NCBI GenBank assembly: GCA_016218825.1
Contig: JACRCV010000067.1
Coordinates: 1-64,000, forward strand
Reading direction: 5' to 3'
Length of the DNA: 64,000 nt
Source: Deltaproteobacteria bacterium
GTDB taxonomy: Bacteria; Myxococcota; XYA12-FULL-58-9
Shown here: one piece after another, positions 1 to 6,639 of the stretch
Position numbering within the stretch: position 1 is the stretch's first letter
Layout: each line of letters begins with the position of its first letter
Program-made: the position numbers and the translations under genes
The notes under the pieces: generated by a model
The model's database searches: none
Told to the model about the DNA's origin: nothing
The model's input: only the letters and a program-made list of their open reading frames with translations

Positions 1-682
1 GGGATGAACCGAAGCACGACGGGGATGCCCCAAGACAATGAGCCCGTTCCCCACGCACGGGGGGATGAACCGTCACGCTACTCGGCAGCACCGGCTACAC
101 GACCCCGTTCCCCACGCACGTGGGGATGAACCGGAGGCTTCCTCCAACGACAGCGGTCATGGTCACCGTTCCCCACGCACGTGGGGATGAACCGACGAGA
201 GACTTCTCAGGGTCGTCGAAGACCTGCCGTTCCCCACGCACGTGGGGATGAACCGCTGCACATCCAACCGCTCGGGGACACGGCCATCCGTTCCCCACGC
301 ACGTGGGGATGAACCGCTCACGACCGACGGCGCCGGCGGCATCACCGACCGTTCCCCACGCACGTGGGGATGAACCGGCTGGACCCAACGGGCTCGTGAT
401 CGTCTGCTGCCGTTCCCCACGCACGTGGGGATGAACCGTGTCTGCACGGGCCGGACGCCCTGAGCCAGACCCGTTCCCCACGCACGTGGGGATGAACCGC
501 ACGCCGGCGAGCTGATGACCGACCTCAGCGACCGTTCCCCACGCACGTGGGGATGAACCGGTGGCGTACGGATAGACCGTACGACAAGGCGGCCGTTCCC
601 CACGCACGTGGGGATGAACCGGCTTTTTCGTCACGTCGCGGGTCAGGCACGGGCCGTTCCCCACGCACGTGGGGATGAACCG
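1..682 (+). CRISPR. Type I-E-like CRISPR array, cut by the window start
   Basis: The array shows a partial repeat (1-11) and eleven full 29-nt repeats starting at 44 and then every 61 bp up to 654, with eleven different 32-nt spacers. The repeat begins CCGTTCCCCACGCAC and ends GGGGATGAACCG, with the short CCCCACG/CGTGGGG palindrome typical of type I-E repeats. All full copies are identical except the one at 44-72, which has G for T in the stem. By the usual I-E orientation the leader and any I-E cas genes lie to the left, outside the window; no effector genes are seen here. The last repeat runs straight into a cas4 fragment with no trailer between them. Confidence 0.97.
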
Positions 683-1004
683 GTGTACCGAAGAAGAACC
701 CCTGCGACCGCGTGCAGCTCTGCGCGCAGGCGATGTGTCTCGAAGAGATGCTCTCGTGCCAGATACCGGACGGCGCCCTGTTCTACGGCAAGACCCGGCG
801 CCGCCTGGGGGTGTCCTTCGACTCCACCCTGCGGACACTCACCGACCAGGCGGCGGCGCGGCTGCACGCGCTCCTGAAATCGAGGCAGACGCCGCTCGCG
901 CAATACGAAAAGAAGTGCGAGAAATGCTCGCTGATGGGATTGTGCCTGCCCAAGGCGACCGATCCGCGATGGAGGGCGAGTGGGCGCTCCGCGACGTCGG
1001 GTAG
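683..1004 (+). pseudogene. cas4: cas4 3' remnant (CRISPR adaptation nuclease), 5' part lost
   Basis: The frame read from the last CRISPR repeat gives KKNPCDRVQLCAQAMCLEEM, then GALFYGKTRRR, then a Cys cluster CEKCSLMGLCLP (about 921-950). These are hallmarks of the C-terminal half of Cas4, whose cysteines bind an Fe-S cluster. The nuclease core with its N-terminal Cys and the D/E/K residues is absent, and no start codon or ribosome site remains. The original frame runs on past the usual end of Cas4; a stop near 1004 is reached only in another frame, so the 3' end has decayed as well. Cas4 belongs with type I-A/B/C/D/G systems, not I-E, so this is a piece of a different cas locus than the array's own. 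The 3' boundary is approximate. Confidence 0.85.
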
Positions 1005-1021
1005 CCCCAAGGAGACGAGAG

Positions 1022-1696
1022 ATGGTCAAGCGAGCCAGCGGCAGCAAGAAGACCGGGAGCCCCAAGGCCCGCTCTCCGCGCGGCCTCGCGGTGTTCGACC
1101 CCAATCCGAGCGGCCGGCTCGCTGCCGAAGTGCTCCGGGCGCTCGCGGTCGATGGCGCGGTCGTCGGGCGCGTGGCGGTGTTGGCATGGCTTCCCGATCC
1201 GAGCGACCACGCCTACACCAAAGACGTCGACGTCGCGGTCGCGCTGGCCGACTTGCCCAAGGTCCGGAGCTGGCTTGCAGAGCACGAGCTCGAGATCCAG
1301 GAGCTGCCGATCGGCGGCGTGAACGCCGGACGCGCGGGCGGCATCAACGTCGACTTCATCACCTGCAACGGCGAGCTCGGGACCTTGAGCCCCCTCTTTG
1401 AGGACGCGATCCAGGCCGCGCAGCGGTCGCGCAAGTCCTTGACGATCGGCGGCAAGAAGCTGCCGCTCGTGCCGGCCGAGCACCTGGTGGCCATGAAGAT
1501 CGCGACGATGGAACGGAAGGACCAGGAGGACGCCGAACGGCTGTTGGAAGTCGCCAAGGTCGACATCCCGAAGCTCCGGGCGCTCGTGGAGCGATTCCTT
1601 GCCCCCCTCGGGCCGGCCAGGCTCGAGGTGATCTTGCGCGAGATTGGCCATCCGGCCGCCCGCCCGCGACGCAAGTACGACCGCGCCAAGAGGTGA
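1022..1696 (+). CDS. Nucleotidyltransferase-fold protein (AbiEii/DUF6036-like)
   Basis: 224 residues from the ATG at 1022, chosen because AAGGAG precedes it; the frame is open further upstream. The core has a D-x-D pair in YTKDVDVAV after a hydrophobic strand, and a later AEHLVAMKIATMERKDQEDAERLL segment, as in minimal nucleotidyltransferases related to AbiEii-type toxins. The usual GG/GS motif before the Asp pair is weak (VGRVAVLAWLPD). The N-terminus is Lys/Arg-rich. It lies between the cas4 fragment and the cas1 fragment, where those two genes are normally adjacent, so it probably entered a cas operon. Function as a toxin or antitoxin-like enzyme is a family inference; no partner gene is evident beside it. 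Confidence 0.65.
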   Translation: MVKRASGSKKTGSPKARSPRGLAVFDPNPSGRLAAEVLRALAVDGAVVGRVAVLAWLPDPSDHAYTKDVDVAVALADLPKVRSWLAEHELEIQELPIGGVNAGRAGGINVDFITCNGELGTLSPLFEDAIQAAQRSRKSLTIGGKKLPLVPAEHLVAMKIATMERKDQEDAERLLEVAKVDIPKLRALVERFLAPLGPARLEVILREIGHPAARPRRKYDRAKR

Positions 1697-1714
1697 GATC
1701 GCCCCGGGCCTGCC

Positions 1715-1873
1715 ATGATGACGCACCAAACCACGCTCTATGTGACGACACAGGGGCCGTACCTAGCACGCCAGGGCGTCGCACCTCCCCCGCGCAAGCC
1801 CAAAAGCGCAGCCCAGCGCCCGCAAGCCGGGTGGCGAGGCGACGGTGGGGCCGCGTCGAAGACCACGACCTGA
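1715..1873 (+). pseudogene. cas1: cas1 5' remnant (CRISPR integrase), truncated
   Basis: After two ATGs the frame reads TLYVTTQGPYLARQG, the characteristic N-terminus of Cas1 from cas4-associated (type I-C-like) systems. Similarity stops after about 21 residues; the rest of the frame is Pro/Ala/Lys-rich and ends at a TGA at 1871. The catalytic domain with its metal-binding Glu/His/Asp residues is missing and no cas2 follows. This Cas1 start differs from that of type I-E Cas1, agreeing with the cas4 piece that a second adaptation module once stood here. Recognition rests on a short motif, but its position downstream of the cas4 fragment in the same orientation supports it. Confidence 0.75.
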
Positions 1874-2127
1874 CGGCCGGTACGACGTTGGGGGCGACGC
1901 GACTGCCCCCAAGATCACCGCCGTCCGAGCCGAGGTACCCGGCGAGGACGCTCAGGCTGCGCGAATGCGCGCGACAACCACGTCCTGGTATCTTGGGTCG
2001 TGATTCTGCCGACGTTGGGGGCGAAGTCGTAGGCCGCGCCCTCCAGGCCCACGCCCCAGTGGCGCTCGCCCGCCGAAGCGCGTAGGTTGCGCCGCTGGGG
2101 TCGGGGGAGACTGCAGGATCTGGAGTC
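1874..2127. other. Intergenic stretch with no recognisable gene
   Basis: This stretch follows the cas1 remnant and precedes the SDR gene. Open frames on either strand show no family motif, ribosome site or gene-like codon use that I recognise. It is probably what remains after deletion of the rest of cas1 and anything beyond it. A GGAG lies 5 nt before the ATG at 2128 and would serve the next gene. Confidence 0.5.
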
Positions 2128-3642
2128 ATGGTCCATCCTCACGGCGGCGAACCCTCGACCTCGACGTCACGACCGGCGCCGGAGAGAACCCTCGACCACC
2201 GGGCGCGCGCGGCGCTGGCGTTGCTCGAAGAGATCGTGCTGGACCGCGGCCTCCTCGCCGAGCTCGAGCCCGCGATCCGCGCGAGCCTCCTGCAGGCAGC
2301 CGGACGCGTCGCCCGTCCCGAGCCGCACGAGCGCCGGCGACTGGCCAAGGCCTTCCGCACCCGCGACCGGCGGGCGCACCGCGCGGCCGACGCGGAGCTG
2401 CTCGCCACGACCGGCCTGCGCAAGGGTCAGAGCGCACCCGTGTTCCCCTCCGCCCTCGACCGGCCGGCGCCGGCGCTGGGGGCGAGCCCCGGCCCGTCGA
2501 CCACCGGCGCGCCCGAGCTCCACAAGGCCCGCCGCTGCTACATCTGCAAGGCGGAGTACACCCGGGTGCACCACTTCTACGCCTCGATGTGCGTCGCCTG
2601 TGGCGACACCAACTTCGCCAAGCGTTGCCAGTCGCACGACCTGACCGGGCGCGTGGCGCTCGTCACCGGGGCGCGGGTCAAGATCGGCTACCAGGCCGCC
2701 CTCAAGCTGCTGCGGGCCGGCGCCCAGGTGGCGGCGTTGACGCGCTTCCCGCGCGACGCGGCCGCCCGCTACGCCAACGAGCCCGACTTCGAGCGCTTTG
2801 CCGCCCGCCTCGAGATCTTCGGCGTCGACCTGCGCCACACCCCGAGCGTCGAGAGCTTCTGCCGCCACTTCAACGCCACCCACCGGCGCCTCGACTTCCT
2901 GATCAACAACGCCTGCCAGACCGTGCGCCGGCCGCCGGGCTTCTACGCCCACCTGATGGCGGGCGAGTCGGCGGCGCCGGACCTCCTGCCGGCCGCCACC
3001 CGGTCGGCCCTCGTGCGCTTCGGGCGCGCCGACGGCGTCGTCAACGCGGCGGCGGCGAGCCAGCTCGAGCTCGCCCCCGGCGACGCGGAGCGCGGCGTCC
3101 ACCTGTTCCCGAAAGGCGCGCTCGACCAGGACCTGCAACAGGTCGACCTGCGAACGGTCAACAGCTGGCGCCTGCCGCTCGCCGAGGTCTCGGCCGTCGA
3201 GCTCCTGGAGGTCCACCTGGTCAACGCCGTCGCCCCGTTCGTCCTCAACGCCCGGCTCAAGCCGCTGATGCTCCAGGTGCCGTCTCGCGACAAGCACATC
3301 GTCAACGTCTCGGCGATGGAGGGCCAGTTCTACCGCTCACTCAAGACCGACAAGCACCCGCACACCAACATGGCCAAGGCGGCGCTCAACATGATGACCC
3401 GCACCAGCGCCCAGGACTACGTCAAGGACGGCATCCACATGAACAGCGTCGACACCGGCTGGGTCAGCGACGAGGACCCGGCGGCGATCGCAGCTCGCAA
3501 GGCCGAGGAGCAGGGCTTCTTCCCGCCCCTCGACGTCGTCGACGGCGCGGCGCGCATCCTCGCGCCGATCTTCGAGGGCCTGCAAAGCGGCGACCACGCC
3601 TGGGGCAAGTTCTTCAAGGACTACACGCCGACCGATTGGTGA
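2128..3642 (+). CDS. Large short-chain dehydrogenase-like protein with zinc-ribbon-like N-terminus
   Basis: 504 residues. The first 130 are charged and Pro/Ala-rich; then CYIC (137-140) and CVAC (155-158) form a probable zinc knuckle, followed by a Rossmann domain with TGARVKIGYQ (nucleotide binding) and NNACQ. The usual SDR active site is altered: four residues before the Lys of HTNMAKAALNMM there is Thr where the catalytic Tyr should be, although the upstream Ser (NVSAMEG) is kept. It belongs with the roughly 500-residue SDR-like proteins of bacteria and plants whose substrate is unknown to me. Oxidoreductase activity is therefore uncertain. The start is the ATG after GGAG. The neighbours give no pathway. 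Confidence 0.8.
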   Translation: MVHPHGGEPSTSTSRPAPERTLDHRARAALALLEEIVLDRGLLAELEPAIRASLLQAAGRVARPEPHERRRLAKAFRTRDRRAHRAADAELLATTGLRKGQSAPVFPSALDRPAPALGASPGPSTTGAPELHKARRCYICKAEYTRVHHFYASMCVACGDTNFAKRCQSHDLTGRVALVTGARVKIGYQAALKLLRAGAQVAALTRFPRDAAARYANEPDFERFAARLEIFGVDLRHTPSVESFCRHFNATHRRLDFLINNACQTVRRPPGFYAHLMAGESAAPDLLPAATRSALVRFGRADGVVNAAAASQLELAPGDAERGVHLFPKGALDQDLQQVDLRTVNSWRLPLAEVSAVELLEVHLVNAVAPFVLNARLKPLMLQVPSRDKHIVNVSAMEGQFYRSLKTDKHPHTNMAKAALNMMTRTSAQDYVKDGIHMNSVDTGWVSDEDPAAIAARKAEEQGFFPPLDVVDGAARILAPIFEGLQSGDHAWGKFFKDYTPTDW

Positions 3643-3728
3643 GGCCGTCACCGCAGGCGCCGTCCCGATCACGCCCGCGCCCGAGGCCGGTGTCGCGCCG
3701 CCCTGCAACGTGGTAGGCGTGCGCACCG

Positions 3729-5177
3729 ATGCCGGTCTCGGGCAGGACCATCGCGCTCTTCGTCGGGACGCTGCTCTCGGCGCTCTCGCTCGCGAGCAGC
3801 ACCCACGGCTTTCGCTATCGCGCCGTGTTCGGCTACCTGGCGCTCGCCCTGATCCTCGCGAGCCTCCCCCACCTCGCGTCGTGGTGGGCGCGCCTGCAGC
3901 CGCCGCCCTCGCGCTTCGCCCTCCTCCTCCGGGCGAGCTTCGTCGCCCTCGCGGCCGCGCAGCTCGCCCGCTTTCACCTGATCTACGTCGAGCGACCGCG
4001 AGTGGCGCTCGTCATCCTCGCCGCGACCCTCGCGGTTGCCGTCATCGGCGTCCTCCAGATGATGCCGGCGAGCCGGGCGCTCTCGGACCGGGCCAGGCGG
4101 TTCGCGGTCCCTTGCCTCGTCGGCCTGATGGCGGTCGCGGTGCTCCTGGTGCCGGTCGCGTCCCCACGGCCGAAGATCGACGTGTTCGTGTTTCAGCAAC
4201 AAGGGGCGGCGGCCCTGATGTCGGGCCAGAACCCGTATCGGATGGCCTACACCAACGTCTACGGCCGGCCGATGCCCTGGTACCCGGACGGCGAGCCTAC
4301 GGTGCAGCCCTATCCGCCGCTGTCGCTCTTGCTCGGCGTCGTGGCGTTGCCTGCCGGCGACGTGCGTTTCGTCTTGGCGTTGTGTCACCTGCTCGCCGCG
4401 TTCCTGGTGTGGAGCGCGGCGCGAGCCCGGAAGATCGACGCCGCCGAGGCGCTGCTGCTCGCCGGCCTCTTTGTCTGGGCGCCGGGCGTGCTCTTCGAGA
4501 TCGAGCAGGCCTGGACCGACACCGGCGTGGTGTTGGCGTTGGCGCTGTGCTCGTACCTGTGGGCGACGCACAAGATCGGCCCGACGCTGCTCGCCGCCGG
4601 CGCCGCCGTGGCCCTCAAACAGAACATGGGCGTGCTGCTGCCGGTCTTGGCGGCATTGAAACCGAGACTCAGCGCCCGGCACTTCGCGCTGCTCGCGCTG
4701 CCGCTCGTCGTCACCTGCGGGCCGTTCGCGCTCGCGGACGGCGCGGCGTTGTACCGCAGCCTGGTGAGCTTTCACCTCGCGACCCCGTTTCGCGCCGACG
4801 CCAACACCCTGTCGACGGTCTTGTTCCGCCTGACCGGCGAGCCGCTGCCGGCAGTGGCGACGCTCGTCGCGGTGCTGGCGCTCCTCGCCTGGTGGCTGCC
4901 GCGCCTGTTTCGCCAGGCCGAGCGGCACGCCTTCGACAGGCCGGCGCTCGCCTGCCTGCTGTGGACCGCCTTCGCGAGCACCTTCCTGTCCACGCTCCTG
5001 GTCAGCAAGCACGCGTTCTACAACTACTTCTACCTCGTCCATTTCACGGTCGTGCTGGCGCTGGTCTGGTCGCGCGCCGCCGACGTCGAGGGCGTCGTCA
5101 AGGACGGGTTGGCATGCGCTCGAGGTCGTCGGCGTCCAGTTGATCTTTGGCGCGGCCGGTGGCGCGCTTGTTCTTGA
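3729..5177 (+). CDS. Polytopic membrane protein, GT87/mannosyltransferase-like (DUF2029)
   Basis: About 482 residues with around ten or more hydrophobic segments, from the N-terminal IALFVGTLLSALSLA to the C-terminal FTVVLALVW. A loop reading KIDVFVFQQQGAAALMSGQNPY and PYPPLSLLLG resembles the extracytoplasmic loop with acidic residue of GT-C polyprenyl-phosphate-sugar transferases such as GT87. The expected role is transfer of a sugar from a lipid carrier at the outer face of the inner membrane; the acceptor is unknown. The last 25 or so residues are Arg-rich and overlap the convergent gene at 5098, so the true functional end may be near 5100. The ATG start is the first in frame. Confidence 0.7.
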   Translation: MPVSGRTIALFVGTLLSALSLASSTHGFRYRAVFGYLALALILASLPHLASWWARLQPPPSRFALLLRASFVALAAAQLARFHLIYVERPRVALVILAATLAVAVIGVLQMMPASRALSDRARRFAVPCLVGLMAVAVLLVPVASPRPKIDVFVFQQQGAAALMSGQNPYRMAYTNVYGRPMPWYPDGEPTVQPYPPLSLLLGVVALPAGDVRFVLALCHLLAAFLVWSAARARKIDAAEALLLAGLFVWAPGVLFEIEQAWTDTGVVLALALCSYLWATHKIGPTLLAAGAAVALKQNMGVLLPVLAALKPRLSARHFALLALPLVVTCGPFALADGAALYRSLVSFHLATPFRADANTLSTVLFRLTGEPLPAVATLVAVLALLAWWLPRLFRQAERHAFDRPALACLLWTAFASTFLSTLLVSKHAFYNYFYLVHFTVVLALVWSRAADVEGVVKDGLACARGRRRPVDLWRGRWRACS

Positions 5178-5550
5178 TGAGATCGACCAAGCCGATGACC
5201 GGCACCACGACATCCCCAAACCGCGCCTCCACGTGGGACGGCCAGGCGTCGACGAACTCGAGACCGCTCACCCGCGTGAGGATATCGATGCGCCGGGGCG
5301 GCAGGCCCATCTGAAACACGACCCCGGGCGTCGTGAGATCGGCTTCGCTCAGGTCCTGCAAGGGCGCGCCGAACGCCTGTAGGGCTCGATAGACCTTGAC
5401 GGCGTTCTCCGCCGTCGCCTCGACCCAGAGGTCGATGTCGCCGGTGGCCCGCGGCCGGCCGTGGACCGCCATCGCGTAGGCGCCGACCACCATGAAGCGA
5501 GCCTCATGGCCTGATAACTCGTGCAAAAGATCGCGAAAGTCCGAGTTCAT
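5098..5550 (-). CDS. Minimal nucleotidyltransferase (DUF6036-like)
   Basis: 150 residues. FMVVGAYAMAVHGRPRATGD followed by IDLWV gives the GAYA helix and D-x-D metal-binding pair of the nucleotidyltransferase fold; LVDLIKNKRATGRAKDQLDADDL is the C-terminal signature of this subgroup. It overlaps the 3' end of a small gene upstream (5504-5731) by 47 bp, an arrangement seen for paired small-protein/nucleotidyltransferase modules that resemble toxin-antitoxin units. Which member, if either, is toxic cannot be told. Its 3' end overlaps the convergent membrane protein gene by about 80 bp. Confidence 0.8.
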   Translation of the reverse strand: MNSDFRDLLHELSGHEARFMVVGAYAMAVHGRPRATGDIDLWVEATAENAVKVYRALQAFGAPLQDLSEADLTTPGVVFQMGLPPRRIDILTRVSGLEFVDAWPSHVEARFGDVVVPVIGLVDLIKNKRATGRAKDQLDADDLERMPTRP

Positions 5551-5731
5551 CGGCGCCGTCCCCGTGGGCGAGCCCCCACAACTCTTCGCTGAGCTGCCAT
5601 GCTACCTCTGCACGCTCATCCGGTGGAATGGCGGCCCAGAACGCCAGGTCCCGGTCACGATCGTCGTGCGCGTCGAGGATCGTCTTGCAGGTTGCCCAAC
5701 CGCGTCGCCGTCTTCGGGTCCCGGCGTCCAT
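5504..5731 (-). CDS. Small acidic partner protein of the nucleotidyltransferase
   Basis: 75 residues from the ATG at 5731; a longer TTG-start version to 5776 is possible. The sequence after an Arg-rich start reads ILDAHDDRDRDLAFWAAIPP, then DERAEVAWQLSEELWGLAHG. DLAFW.a..P.ERa...W.l is typical of the small helical protein often encoded just before DUF6036-type nucleotidyltransferases. The 47-bp overlap suggests coupled expression. A role as antitoxin or chaperone is inferred from gene pairing alone. The C-terminal 15 residues may be an extension fixed by the overlap. Confidence 0.55.
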   Translation of the reverse strand: MDAGTRRRRRGWATCKTILDAHDDRDRDLAFWAAIPPDERAEVAWQLSEELWGLAHGDGADELGLSRSFARVIRP

Positions 5732-5836
5732 CGTCCAAGATCTAACACACCCCGAACGCCTTTCCCACGCGCCCAAAGCCGCGCCGGCGACCGGGCGCCT
5801 GAATCACGGCGACGTTGGGCCCGCCGCGGGCCCTGA

Positions 5837-6532
5837 CTAACGCCGATCGTGATGCTTGGACGGCGGCGGTGGCGGCGGGTGGTGGTGGTGGTGCCGCCCG
5901 GGGCGCGGTCCGTAGTAGGGCCCAGGCCAGAAGGGATCGTAGGGGTAGCCCCACCACCACGGATTCCACACCGACCAGTAGACCACCCCGCCCTGCGGCG
6001 CGTACTCGCGCGCGAAGCTGGTGCTGTCACTCCACTCTCCGGCCCCGGTCAGCACCGTGACCTCGAAGTCGAAGCCGGCGAGCTCGTCCAAGTCCATCCA
6101 CGGCGGCAGCGCATAGGCCAACCGCACCCGTGTCGCCTCGCCGGGCAGGGCGGTGAGCTCGCCGTCCGCGATCGGCGGTTCCTTGAGGGCGTGCACCCGG
6201 CCGTCGTCGCTCACCAGCTCGACGGTGGTGTGCGCGAGATCGAGGGTCAGCGGCGCATCGCCGCGGTTCTGGAGCTTGAGGCGCAGGTCGAGCGTGCGCA
6301 GACCGGCGTCGTCGTCGACCATCGCGCCCTGAGACCACACCTTGAGGCTGCCCTGGGCCTTGCCGTCGACGGTGATGCGGGAGATCACATGGCTCTTGCC
6401 GCTGCCCCGACCGCCCTCGCCCGCCGCCGGCCGGAAGCTCGCCACCTGGGCGGCGCAAGCGGCGGTCGTCGCACACCACAGCGCCGCCAGCGCCGGTCGC
6501 CGGTCCGCCGCGATCTTCTGCAACAGCCGCAT
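5837..6532 (-). CDS. Probable lipoprotein with Trp/Pro/His-rich C-terminus
   Basis: 231 residues. The N-terminus has basic residues, then ALAALWCATTAACAAQV, a signal peptide with a possible lipobox ending TAAC. The middle (about 50-165) looks like a beta-sandwich: LRLKLQNRGDAPLTLDL resembles domains of secreted proteins that carry an intrinsic Arg/Thr/Asp-rich strand pattern. The end is striking: VYWSVWNPWWWGYPYDPFWP followed by a run of five His, seven Pro and more His near the stop. The His run could bind metal, but that is only a guess. No close family is recognised. Confidence 0.65.
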   Translation of the reverse strand: MRLLQKIAADRRPALAALWCATTAACAAQVASFRPAAGEGGRGSGKSHVISRITVDGKAQGSLKVWSQGAMVDDDAGLRTLDLRLKLQNRGDAPLTLDLAHTTVELVSDDGRVHALKEPPIADGELTALPGEATRVRLAYALPPWMDLDELAGFDFEVTVLTGAGEWSDSTSFAREYAPQGGVVYWSVWNPWWWGYPYDPFWPGPYYGPRPGRHHHHHPPPPPPSKHHDRR

Positions 6533-6570
6533 GCCTCAGACATAGCCCCGCCGCCGACGATGTCAAGCCG

Positions 6571-6600
6571 TTCACGGGGTCATCACGATGGCTCTCGTAA
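6571..6600 (+). repeat. 30-bp copy of the left end of a dispersed repeat
   Basis: The 30 bp starting TTCACGGGGTCATCACGATG and ending GGCTCTCGTAA are identical to the left ends of the long repeats at 12131-12249 and 13621-13724. Identity stops sharply at 6600. AAGC precedes the block here as it does at the other two copies, with one extra base. It sits between the lipoprotein gene start and the hybrid kinase gene end. Confidence 0.85.
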
Positions 6601-6639
6601 CTGGCGGTAGACGGGAAGGATCCGGCAGGCCGCGCGCGG

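Noticed and set aside
95-838. Open frames running through the CRISPR repeats
   Set aside because: They read the repeat as a recurring peptide (HPHVRGER and similar), as any 61-bp repeat without stops would; there is no gene signal.
1-2127. Functional CRISPR-Cas system in the window
   Set aside because: Only the array and two cas fragments are here; no Cascade, cas3, cas2, full cas1 or cas6 gene is visible.
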